Positions 1-6,336 of a stretch of 12,812 nt of DNA are shown piece after piece (the stretch's first letter is position 1; each line of letters opens with the position of its first letter). Made by a program: the position numbers and the translations under genes. Under the pieces are notes generated by a model that was not told the DNA's origin, did not search any database, and saw only the letters and a list, made by a program, of their open reading frames with translations. This DNA is from CAZVCJ01 sp964625745 (GTDB lineage Bacteria; Chloroflexota; Anaerolineae; VGOG01), in contig CAZVCJ010000114.1 of the NCBI GenBank assembly GCA_964625745.1, positions 1 through 12,812 of the forward strand, given 5' to 3'.

Positions 1-358
1 CGGGCGGCGCTTCCTCTTCTCGCTTCATGCGGTTGATGGCGCGGATGAGCAGGAACATCACGAGGGCGACGATGAGGAAACTCACGACGGCGTTAATGAA
101 CACGCCGTAGTTGATAGTCACTGCGCCTGCCGCCTGCGCATCGGCCAGCGATGCGTAAGGCCCAGCCGGGGAGCCTGTCTTGATCGAGACGAAGAGATTG
201 GCAAAATCCACCCCACCCAGCAGCAAACCGATGGGCGGCATGATGACGTCGTTGACCAGCGAGCTGACGATGGTACCGAAGGCAGCACCGATGATAATGC
301 CCACGGCCATGTCAATCACGTTCCCACGCAGGGCGAATTCCTTGAACTCTTTCCACAT
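1..358 (-). CDS. mscL: Large-conductance mechanosensitive channel MscL (3' end cut by window edge)
   Basis: MscL forms a homopentameric pore in the inner membrane that opens under tension and releases solutes during hypo-osmotic shock. The 119 visible residues start MWKEFKEFALRGNV and include the family hallmark TM1 (about residues 14-45, with GNVIDMAVGIIIGAAF and VNDVIMPPIG), a periplasmic loop (about 46-82), and TM2 (about 83-107) followed by the basic cytoplasmic start RAINRMKREEE. The reading frame is open to the window edge, so only the last part of the C-terminal bundle is missing. The start ATG (356-358) has a strong GAGGAGG ribosome site about 6 nt upstream. Only 11 nt separate it from the stop codon of the helix-hairpin-helix gene, so the two are almost certainly co-transcribed. 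Identification is by motif and is secure. Confidence 0.96.
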   Translation of the reverse strand, partial: MWKEFKEFALRGNVIDMAVGIIIGAAFGTIVSSLVNDVIMPPIGLLLGGVDFANLFVSIKTGSPAGPYASLADAQAAGAVTINYGVFINAVVSFLIVALVMFLLIRAINRMKREEEAPP

Positions 359-369
359 AGTTAGCCTCC

Positions 370-936
370 TCACAACACCCGCCGGCCACCCTTGAGCTCA
401 TCTTGCAGAGTCCTAAGCGCATCCCACTGGCCAGTAGCCGCCAGGCCTGCCTGCTCGGGCCAACTGGTAGGGTCTGCCAGTGCAGTGAGTCCGGCCTCCG
501 CAATGATCTGCCTTAGCCGCTTCACATCGGTTGAAGCCAGGTGCGCAAAGGTCATGATGCCCGCTGCCTGAAGCAAACTGGAAATCTTGGGACCAATCCC
601 CTCGATGAGCTTCAGATCATCGGGCTCTATCGCTTTCAGGACAGGCGCAGCACGCCTTGCTATACCCTCCGGCGTCTCAACGACGTGAGACGGGGCTGCT
701 GCCCCAGATTCTGGGGGCAGGGCTGCTGTCTCAGGTTTGGCTGGCGGGGCAGCTTTTTCCTTAGAGCGGCCTGGCTGCCACCAAAGCCACAGTGCCACCA
801 GAACCAGGACTACCAGCACCCAAACCCACCAGGGGATGCGCCGGGCCTGCCTGGCCTCCACAACCGGGCCGGAGCAAGCTGTTTGCACCACGCTGGCCAC
901 CAGTAGAGCGACCAGGACACTGTATTTGCGAAACAT
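370..936 (-). CDS. Membrane-anchored helix-hairpin-helix protein
   Basis: This is a 188-residue protein I cannot name. It starts with a signal-like segment (residues 1-20, hydrophobic core VLVALLVASVV) ending in TAC at Cys21. That resembles a lipobox, but -3 is Gln instead of an aliphatic residue, so lipidation is uncertain. A second hydrophobic helix, rich in Trp (PWWVWVLVVLVLVALWLWW, about 35-53), is followed by a Lys/Pro/Ala-rich linker (54-100). A C-terminal domain (about 104-182) has the helix-hairpin-helix signature DDLKLIEGIGPKI and AGIMTFAHLA. That module occurs in many Chloroflexota proteins and in C-terminal extensions of NuoE and ribosomal proteins. It often binds nucleic acid without sequence specificity, but here it sits on a membrane protein and its ligand is unknown. 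The ATG at 936 is chosen over in-frame codons further upstream because AAAGGAGGGAG lies just before it. The gene is directly upstream of mscL, in the same operon. Confidence 0.85.
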   Translation of the reverse strand: MFRKYSVLVALLVASVVQTACSGPVVEARQARRIPWWVWVLVVLVLVALWLWWQPGRSKEKAAPPAKPETAALPPESGAAAPSHVVETPEGIARRAAPVLKAIEPDDLKLIEGIGPKISSLLQAAGIMTFAHLASTDVKRLRQIIAEAGLTALADPTSWPEQAGLAATGQWDALRTLQDELKGGRRVL

Positions 937-1000
937 GATTCTCCCTCCTTTGGCTTCAATGTTGCTGGGCCTCTGGAAGTTTGCGTGGGCGGCGCAGCGG

Positions 1001-1060
1001 AGTTCCGAGCTTGTTCGGGACTTTCGCGTGTCACCCCCAACAAGTTGGGGAATCCGACAC
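1001..1060. repeat. Two adjacent hairpins between the DUF87 gene and the HhH gene
   Basis: Hairpin one (1028-1060) pairs GTGTC with GACAC and, inside an internal loop, CCCCAAC with GTTGGGG. Hairpin two (1001-1022) pairs AGTTCCGA with TCGGGACT (one G-T). No T-run follows on the minus strand, so these are not typical intrinsic terminators. They may be a palindromic repeat unit or a 3'-end stabiliser. The 937-1120 gap shows no convincing promoter. Confidence 0.5.
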
Positions 1061-1120
1061 CCTGACCAGGCGAAACCCCAGAGAGCCACGTTGCTAAACA
1101 GGATTGGATACACACTTGCC

Positions 1121-3667
1121 TCATTGCCAGGCCGGCATGCGGTCGTGGGTCAGGCTGCCACGGGCCGAACGATACCCGATCTCCCAGTAGGGGGCCCAGG
1201 CCAGGGCCACCACTTTGACCTGCACATCGCTGCGGCGGGGTTTGACGAGGTAGGTTTCGATCTCATCCAGGGTAGCAGCCCACTTCCCGGTGATAGCCAC
1301 GGCTTCCTCTCGCATATCCCGGCGCATATTCTCGATCTCATCCTGCAAGCGGGCGATCTCTTCCTCGGATTCCTCGATATCCGCCCTGGCGCTGGTGGTG
1401 AGCCTGCGCTTGGTGGCAGCGCGCGAGAGGCCAGTCGTGCTGCGGCGGCGCCCGATTCCAAACAAGCTAGCCAGGCTTTCGCCAGCGGAGACCAGTTCCT
1501 CGCGTTTGCGGGCGCCGTATTCGGCCTGGTCTTCGGACAGCTCCCGCTCCTCACGGGCCAAACGGGTCTCCAGGCGGTCGAGTTTCTGCTCGTATTTTCG
1601 GCGTAGTTTCTCCACCTCGGCGTCCCGGTTTTCACGGGCGATTTGCTGCGACCGGACATTGAAGTCGCGCTCCGATTCGCCAGGCTGGCCGTAGAACTTC
1701 AGCACCGGGTTGTAGTACAGGCTCAACGCCTCCTCGTGGTAGAGGTAGTCGCTGAAGTCTTTGCCAAAGGCTTTGAGCTCGGAAGCGGTGTTGAGTTCGG
1801 ATGGAATGAGGCCAAAAAGGGCATCGAAGTCAGGCTGATCCTCCAGATCGGTCGGGGCCAGACCAATGGCATCAGCATCCTCCCAGCGGATGATCGTACC
1901 CAGGTCGCCAGGCAGGATCAGGAGACCCACCTCCTTGCTCTCGTTGACGCGGCGGTTCCGGTCAACGAAGCTGACACTGCCCAGAGCCAGCAAGCAAGGT
2001 TCGTAGACCAGGGCCGTTTCCTCTGCTTCCAGGCGCTGACCCAGCTCTTCCTCCAGGTAGCCGAGGGCTCGGGTGGGGCTCAGGCACATCGGCAGGAAGA
2101 CCTGAGGCAGGTCGGGGGGCAGAGTCGGAGGGGTGCTACTGTAGCCAGAGGGCACGTCTGGGGCGGCGGGAGCCGGCGCGACGGCAGGGGCAACGTCACG
2201 CCGCACAGCCGGGCGAGCAGACGCAACAACAGGGACGGGCGCCACTGCCTCGGCCTTGGTCTCGACCATCAGTTGGCGCACCTGGATGCGGGTGAGCGGG
2301 CCACGCAGATAGCTCATGGCCCAGCGCGTCTGGAAGATGACGGGGTGAGCTTCGTGGACGTTGTGAAGCAGAAAAACGCGGGAGTCGAGGGCGGAGATGG
2401 CGTGGCCGAACTGGCGGCGGTCGAGAGCACCACCAGCTTCGGTGGTGGCCGATTCCAGGCCGTCTAGCACGCGCATCTTATCTCGCTCGGTCTGGAGCTT
2501 GCCAATGAACCAGGTGCCCGCGTTAGTCAGCCCCTTGTAGTCCAGGTCAACCGGGTTCTGGGTAGTAAGCACCACTCCAAAGCCGAAGGCGCGCGCCTGT
2601 TTCAGCAAGGTCAGCAGGGGTCGCTTGGAGGGCGGATTGGCGACCGGGGGAAAAAAGCCGAACACCTCGTCGAAGTACAGGAGGGCACGCAGGCTGGTGG
2701 TACCCGATTGTTGCCGCACCCAGGTGACGATCTGCTCCAGCAGCAGGGTGACGAAGAACATGCGCTCGGCGTCGCTAAGGTGGGCGATGTAGAAAATGCT
2801 ATGCCGTGGTTTGCCTGCGGCAGTGTAGAGAAGATTGGCGACGTCGAGAGGTTCGCCCTTTATCCAACCCTCAAAGCTGGGGGCGGCGATGATGTTGTTC
2901 AAAGACATGGCCAGGCCGAACCGATCCTTCTCGGGGAAGAAAGTGTCCACGTCGAAGACGCCCAACTGCCGCACTGGCGGCGATTGAATTGAGGTTATCA
3001 GCCGAGCCAGGTCCAGGTCTTCGCCCTGCCGCCAGAAGTGTTCGAAGATATTGGAGAGGAGGATGTGCTCGCGGCTGCGCAGGGGGTTGGCCTCGATGCC
3101 GACGAATCCCAGCAGCGCGCTGGCAGTGCCTTGGACTTGCTCGCGCAGCAGTTCCTCGTTCTCATCCCAGCTCAGAGCAGGCGCTTTGAGGGAGGCCAGG
3201 ATGGAGACGGGCAGGCCGGCGTCGGAGCCGGGGGTGTAGATGCGGAAATCGGCGCTCTGCTTGAGCATGCGGATGCGTTCTGGACCTTCCCCCCAATCGG
3301 CCAGCCCTTTGCGCCAGATGTCGGCGATGTAGCGGGCGTATTCGCCCACGGTCATGCCTTTACGGCGGGCGTCGTCCACGTTGACCCAGGGCTCGAAGTC
3401 TTCGGGGCGCAGGTCGGGGAAAGTGAGCAGCAGGTTGGTGAGGTCGCCCTTGGGGTCTATCATGATGGCGGGAACGTTGTCAATGGCGGCCTCTTCCAGC
3501 AGGTCAATGCACAGGCCGGTCTTGCCAGAGCCGGTCATGCCGACACAGACAGCATGGGTGGTGAGGTCGCGGGCGTCGTACATGGCCAGACGGTCGAGCC
3601 TTTTACCTGCGTCCAGGTCATATTCCTGGCCCAGGTAGAAGGCGCCAAGCTTCTCGAAAGGTTGCAT
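1121..3667 (-). CDS. HerA/FtsK-like P-loop ATPase (DUF87-type), with C-terminal coiled coil
   Basis: This is an 848-residue ATP-binding protein of the additional-strand (HerA/FtsK/VirD4) P-loop class. Visible are Walker A GMTGSGKT (residues 43-50), DPKGD (71-75), Walker B LLYFDEVFGFF (329-339, D333/E334) and a sensor-like LTTQNP (367-372). Then come NAGTWFIGKLQTERDK (382-397), an Ala/Pro-rich linker (about 474-520), an uncharacterised domain (about 521-665) and a charged coiled coil (about 670-735 and 762-790). The ending is conserved-looking, with VKVVALAWAPYW (817-828). Such stand-alone proteins are widespread and mostly unassigned; relatives move DNA or protein substrates. There is no neighbouring NurA nuclease here, so a HerA end-resection role is not supported. 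The ATG at 3667 has GGAGGTG upstream. The gene has its own promoter (3854-3882) and a long structured leader. Confidence 0.88.
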   Translation of the reverse strand: MQPFEKLGAFYLGQEYDLDAGKRLDRLAMYDARDLTTHAVCVGMTGSGKTGLCIDLLEEAAIDNVPAIMIDPKGDLTNLLLTFPDLRPEDFEPWVNVDDARRKGMTVGEYARYIADIWRKGLADWGEGPERIRMLKQSADFRIYTPGSDAGLPVSILASLKAPALSWDENEELLREQVQGTASALLGFVGIEANPLRSREHILLSNIFEHFWRQGEDLDLARLITSIQSPPVRQLGVFDVDTFFPEKDRFGLAMSLNNIIAAPSFEGWIKGEPLDVANLLYTAAGKPRHSIFYIAHLSDAERMFFVTLLLEQIVTWVRQQSGTTSLRALLYFDEVFGFFPPVANPPSKRPLLTLLKQARAFGFGVVLTTQNPVDLDYKGLTNAGTWFIGKLQTERDKMRVLDGLESATTEAGGALDRRQFGHAISALDSRVFLLHNVHEAHPVIFQTRWAMSYLRGPLTRIQVRQLMVETKAEAVAPVPVVASARPAVRRDVAPAVAPAPAAPDVPSGYSSTPPTLPPDLPQVFLPMCLSPTRALGYLEEELGQRLEAEETALVYEPCLLALGSVSFVDRNRRVNESKEVGLLILPGDLGTIIRWEDADAIGLAPTDLEDQPDFDALFGLIPSELNTASELKAFGKDFSDYLYHEEALSLYYNPVLKFYGQPGESERDFNVRSQQIARENRDAEVEKLRRKYEQKLDRLETRLAREERELSEDQAEYGARKREELVSAGESLASLFGIGRRRSTTGLSRAATKRRLTTSARADIEESEEEIARLQDEIENMRRDMREEAVAITGKWAATLDEIETYLVKPRRSDVQVKVVALAWAPYWEIGYRSARGSLTHDRMPAWQ

Positions 3668-3694
3668 GATAACACCTCCGTCCGAAATCAGAGA

Positions 3695-3807
3695 TCTCCC
3701 GGAAAGCCTCTGAAAACGCTCTCAGCCCCCGTCCCCGGGAGCGTCGCCAGCGAAGTCACCCTGCGGAAGTCGCCCCGGGGACGGGGCTTCGAGCACTCTC
3801 CGGGAAA
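3695..3807 (-). other. Highly structured 5' leader (nested helices with tandem G-A pairs) before the DUF87 ATPase gene
   Basis: Read on the minus strand, three stems nest. The outer stem is 3799-3807 with 3695-3703 (9 bp). The middle stem is GCTC at 3791-3794 with GAGC at 3718-3721. The inner stem is very GC-rich, 3774-3788 with 3724-3739 (about 15 bp, one bulged G). Between middle and inner stems, GA faces GA (3789-3790 and 3722-3723), the arrangement of sheared tandem G-A pairs common in folded RNAs. There is no T-run, so it is not a terminator. It lies between the predicted promoter and the ribosome site, so it should be part of the mRNA leader. It could instead be a palindromic DNA repeat; I do not recognise a known riboswitch. 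Confidence 0.55.
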
Positions 3808-3853
3808 GCTCGATCATGCTAGACAATCCAGCGTTAGCGACAACGTGACGCCC

Positions 3854-3882
3854 ATTTTAACACAAAGCAGCAGACAAGTCAA
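3854..3882 (-). promoter_or_regulatory. Predicted sigma70 promoter of the DUF87 ATPase gene
   Basis: On the minus strand the -35 is TTGACT (3877-3882) and the -10 is TAAAAT (3854-3859), with a 17-nt spacer and a TG extended -10. Each hexamer matches 5 of 6 consensus bases. It sits just past the stop of the radical SAM gene and predicts a start near 3846, giving a leader of about 180 nt. Confidence 0.75.
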
Positions 3883-3896
3883 AGCGCGACCCATCC

Positions 3897-4910
3897 CTAA
3901 CTGCCCGTCACCACCGGGATAGTCCGCCCACACCAGGGGCACTGCCCGCCCTTCAACATATCCTGCATCACACTCAACCCCCATCGCCGGATCAGCAACT
4001 CCCCGCACCCCGGGCAATAGGTGTTTTCGTACCGATGCCCCAGTACGTTGCCCAGGTAGACAAAGTCCAGCCCTTCATCGCTGCCGATGTCGCAGGCTCG
4101 CTCCAGAGTCTGCAGTGGCGTGGGCGGGGCGGTGAATTTATAGGCGGGGTAGTAGCCGCTGCAATGCCAGGGGGTATCGGCGCCCAGCTCCTCGTGGATG
4201 CGCCCGGCGATGTCACGTAAGATCCCCTCATCGTCGTTGACGGTTGGTATCACCAGGGTGGTGACCTCAATATGCACCCCCGCTTTCCTGGCCTCCCGGC
4301 AGTTGCGCCAGACCTTCTCCACATCGGTGCCGCAGTGTTTTTTGACCGCTGCCGCGTGCCCCTTAAGGTCCACATTCATGGCATCCAGACCAGCTTCGAT
4401 CAGCAACTCCAGTGCATCAGCGGTCATGTAGCCGTTGGTCACGTAGGTGTTGTAGAGACCACGCTCGCGGGCAAGCCTGAATACATCGAGAGACCATTCG
4501 AGGGAGAGGGTGGGTTCGTTGAAGCTGATGGAGGTACCCTGGCAGCCCCAGCGGACGGTCTCAGCGACGAAATCCTCTGGGGACATGTAGCGTCCAGGGC
4601 CAGGCGGCGATTTGGAGATGTTCCAGTTCTGGCACCAGGGACAGTTGAAGTTGCAGCTCCAACTGCCAACGGTAAGGGCCACACTGCCGGGGTAGAAATG
4701 ATAGAGGGGTTTCTTCTCGATGGGGTTGGCTGAGAGGGACGAAACGTTACCGTAGATGAGAGTGTAAAGCGTGCCGCCCTCGTTTTGCCGCGTGCGGCAC
4801 CAGCCCAGGCCGCCCTCTGCTATCTCGCACCGCCGCTCGCAGGTTAGACAGCGTACCTTTTCGTTGACCTGCTCTTGAAGCAAGGCTTCCCTGAAGTATG
4901 CTTCGTGCAT
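3897..4910 (-). CDS. amrS: AmmeMemoRadiSam system radical SAM enzyme (AmrS family)
   Basis: This 337-residue radical SAM protein belongs to the AmrS/pyruvate-formate-lyase-activase-like family. The N-terminal Cys cluster (C21, C24, C28, C38 in CLTC, RRC and GWC) is followed by the family's YGNVSSLSANPIEKKPLYHF stretch. The radical SAM CxxxCxxC motif is CNFNCPWC (C86, C90, C93), which holds the 4Fe-4S cluster that cleaves S-adenosylmethionine. SFNEPTLS and ATTLVIPTVNDD-like segments fit the barrel. The C-terminal pair CPGC (299, 302) and CPWC (324, 327) looks like a zinc or cluster ribbon. Substrate is unknown in the family; its usual partners AMMECR1 and MEMO are not in the window. The ATG at 4910 fits the family's usual N-terminus but has no clear ribosome site. 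It lies 75 nt after rluD and shows no promoter of its own. Confidence 0.88.
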   Translation of the reverse strand: MHEAYFREALLQEQVNEKVRCLTCERRCEIAEGGLGWCRTRQNEGGTLYTLIYGNVSSLSANPIEKKPLYHFYPGSVALTVGSWSCNFNCPWCQNWNISKSPPGPGRYMSPEDFVAETVRWGCQGTSISFNEPTLSLEWSLDVFRLARERGLYNTYVTNGYMTADALELLIEAGLDAMNVDLKGHAAAVKKHCGTDVEKVWRNCREARKAGVHIEVTTLVIPTVNDDEGILRDIAGRIHEELGADTPWHCSGYYPAYKFTAPPTPLQTLERACDIGSDEGLDFVYLGNVLGHRYENTYCPGCGELLIRRWGLSVMQDMLKGGQCPWCGRTIPVVTGS

Positions 4911-4917
4911 CTTGGTT

Positions 4918-4956
4918 ATCCGAGTAACGAGGCAACGAGGAACAAGTAACGTGGAA
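4918..4956. repeat. Imperfect 7-8 bp tandem repeat in the rluD-amrS gap
   Basis: The plus strand repeats units like GTAACGAG, GCAACGAG, GAACAAG and GTAACGTG. The same unit type recurs in the second insertion in ileS (8425-8508). The array covers the place where the amrS ribosome binding site would be expected. Confidence 0.55.
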
Positions 4957-4985
4957 GCACAACAACCCCGACGTATCCAGCAATA

Positions 4986-6155
4986 TCACGACTGCACCTC
5001 GTGTATGCTGCCGTATTCCTGTGCCAGATCAACGTCAATGCTCTCGTTGTCGGCTCCTGTTGGATGGCCCAAATTAACCGCGCCTGCGTGCCCCATCAGC
5101 CGCGCCATAGCCTCAGCGCGTTCCTGCTCAAGTTCCCACGAGTTCCCCTCGGTTCCCCTGAGTTCCCCTGAATTCCCCCACCTCAACCCCTCCAGCACCA
5201 CCCTGAGATCATCGGGCAGCTCCGCCGTGAGCTCGACGTACTCGTCAGTGCGAGGCAGGCGGAAGCCCAGGGTTTGGGAATGGAGGAATTGACGCCGCAA
5301 GCTGCTCAGTCGCTGTTTGCGAAAGCCGTAGACGGGGTCTCCAGCCAGGGGGTGGCCGATGGAGGCAAAATGGACGCGGACTTGATGGGTGCGGCCGGTC
5401 TCGGGCTCGGCTTCTACCAAAGTGTAGGCGCGGGGCGCTTTGCCCCCTTCACCGCCGAAGTGCTTGTACTGAGCTTTGTCGAAGTGCTCCAAGACTCGGT
5501 ACCTGGTGCGGGCCTCGCGTCCTCCCTCCATCACGGCCATGCGCTTGCGACGCTTCTTGTCCCGCCCGATGGGCGCCTCGATGACGCCCTGCACCGGGTC
5601 CAGGCGCCCCTCCAGCAAGGCCACGTAAACCTTCTTGACCTCCCGACGCTTGAACTGGCGCTGGAGGCGCCGCCGGGCTGAATCATTCTTGGCCACGATG
5701 ATCAGGCCAGAAGTATCCTTATCCAGGCGGTGGACGATGCCTGGCCGCAGGACTTCGGCGAGCTCAGTCGAGCCGTCACCCTCTGCCCCGGCCAGATCCG
5801 GGCAATAAGCCAGGACGGCGTTGACCAGAGTTCCCGTGCGGTGGCCGTAGGCAGGGTGCACCACCATTCCCGCCGGCTTGTCCACCACGATGATGTCCTC
5901 GTCCTCGTAGACGATGTCCAGGGGGATTGACTCAGGCCGCACTTCCAGGGGCTCCGTCGGCGGGATGCACACCGCTACCAGGTCGCCGACCTCCAGCCGG
6001 TAGCTGGGCCTGGCAATCCTCCCGTTGACCGTGACCAGCCCCTCTTCGATTAGCTTATGGGCACGAGAGCGAGAGAGATCCAGCGCCATCCGGGCGACGT
6101 ACTTGTCCAGACGTTGTCCGCCCTCGCCCACCCTCAGCTCGATGGTCTTTTCCAC
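4986..6155 (-). CDS. rluD: RluD-type 23S rRNA pseudouridine synthase, with repeat-derived insertions
   Basis: The RluA/RluD family isomerises uridines of 23S rRNA (RluD: helix 69) to pseudouridine. This 389-residue protein has an N-terminal S4 RNA-binding domain (about 14-60, GQRLDKYVA and VTVNGR), the KPAGMVVHPA segment (93-102), the catalytic motif HRLDKDTSG (142-150, catalytic Asp145) and the late motifs ETGRTHQVRVH (252-262) and HPLAGDPVYG (268-277). The start is GTG at 6153-6155, with AGAGGA 5 nt upstream. It is longer than the usual 300-325 residues: a tail of about 65 residues after 325, and insertions near 122-136 and 226-242, coincide with repeat elements in the DNA (separate entries). 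lspA-rluD is a frequent gene pair. RluA/RluB-like specificity cannot be excluded from sequence alone. Confidence 0.93.
   Translation of the reverse strand: MEKTIELRVGEGGQRLDKYVARMALDLSRSRAHKLIEEGLVTVNGRIARPSYRLEVGDLVAVCIPPTEPLEVRPESIPLDIVYEDEDIIVVDKPAGMVVHPAYGHRTGTLVNAVLAYCPDLAGAEGDGSTELAEVLRPGIVHRLDKDTSGLIIVAKNDSARRRLQRQFKRREVKKVYVALLEGRLDPVQGVIEAPIGRDKKRRKRMAVMEGGREARTRYRVLEHFDKAQYKHFGGEGGKAPRAYTLVEAEPETGRTHQVRVHFASIGHPLAGDPVYGFRKQRLSSLRRQFLHSQTLGFRLPRTDEYVELTAELPDDLRVVLEGLRWGNSGELRGTEGNSWELEQERAEAMARLMGHAGAVNLGHPTGADNESIDVDLAQEYGSIHEVQS
5131..5180. repeat. Five 10-bp tandem repeats inside the 3' part of rluD
   Basis: The plus strand shows five consecutive decamers with the core RRTTCCCCTS (AGTTCCCACG, AGTTCCCCTC, GGTTCCCCTG, AGTTCCCCTG, AATTCCCCCA). 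They lie in the rluD frame and encode the Gly/Asn/Ser/Glu-rich stretch at residues about 326-342, after the conserved catalytic fold. Confidence 0.85.
5455..5488. repeat. Short palindromic repeat copy in rluD (minus orientation)
   Basis: Read on the minus strand it begins GCACTTCGACAAAGCTCAGT and continues ACAAGCACTTCGGC. The core ACTTCGRCRAGCTCAGT matches a second copy at 5750-5774 in the opposite orientation. It encodes HFDKAQYKHF (about residues 224-233), an addition absent from typical RluD between the VLE and YTLVE segments. Confidence 0.55.
5750..5774. repeat. Short palindromic repeat copy in rluD (plus orientation)
   Basis: The plus strand has GACTTCGGCGAGCTCAGTCG, partly self-complementary around GAGCTC and sharing its core with the copy at 5455-5488. 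On the coding strand it encodes GSTELAEVL (about residues 128-136), placed between the CPDLAG and RPGIVHRLD segments where RluD proteins are usually shorter. Confidence 0.55.
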
Positions 6156-6166
6156 CAGAGTCCTCT

Positions 6167-6199
6167 AAAAAAGAACGACCGAGGCCATAGGCTCTCGGT
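6167..6199 (-). terminator. Intrinsic terminator directly before the rluD ribosome binding site
   Basis: On the minus strand ACCGAG-A-GCC pairs with GGCCTCGGT around a 3-nt loop, then CGTTC and a six-T run (6167-6172). The T-run ends next to the AGAGGA ribosome site of rluD, leaving no room for a promoter after it. It either ends lspA transcription with partial readthrough or acts as an attenuator for rluD. Confidence 0.8.
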
Positions 6200-6228
6200 G
6201 CGTTAAATACTGCATTCTTTGCATCCTC

Positions 6229-6336
6229 TCAAAGCAATCGCAGGAACTCCCCCGGAGTCAGTCCAGCATCCTTGATGATTCTGGACAGTGTTCCTCGTTT
6301 CATAGCCTTGCTGTGCCAGGGAACGGACACGAGTCT
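6229..6336 (-). pseudogene. 3' remnant of a HicA-family toxin gene
   Basis: Directly after the lspA stop codon, in the same frame, the minus strand encodes 35 residues from RLVSVPWHSKAMKRGTLSR to GLTPGEFLRLL, then TGA (6229-6231). This matches the C-terminal third of HicA (YcfA) mRNA interferases: the VPVH-like strand, the conserved LK/MKRGTL turn and the last helix ending EEFLELL. The N-terminal part with the catalytic His and the partner antitoxin hicB are absent, so this is a decayed fragment and not a functional gene. Confidence 0.75.

Noticed and set aside
1001..1060. Hairpins as an intrinsic terminator of the DUF87 gene
   Set aside because: No T-run follows either stem on the minus strand, so they are kept only as a palindromic repeat.
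3816..3843. Promoter-like TTGTCG and TAGCAT with 16-nt spacing
   Set aside because: It is much weaker than the TTGACT/TAAAAT pair at 3854-3882 just upstream.
737..3922. Long plus-strand reading frames (737-1606, 1643-2467, 3038-3922)
   Set aside because: They lie antisense to the clear DUF87 and HhH genes, show no family motifs or ribosome sites, and arise from high GC codon use.
6204..6232. Possible rluD promoter TTGAGA-17-TATTTA
   Set aside because: The -10 is poor, and the start would fall at the base of the terminator stem, giving a transcript that begins with its own terminator.
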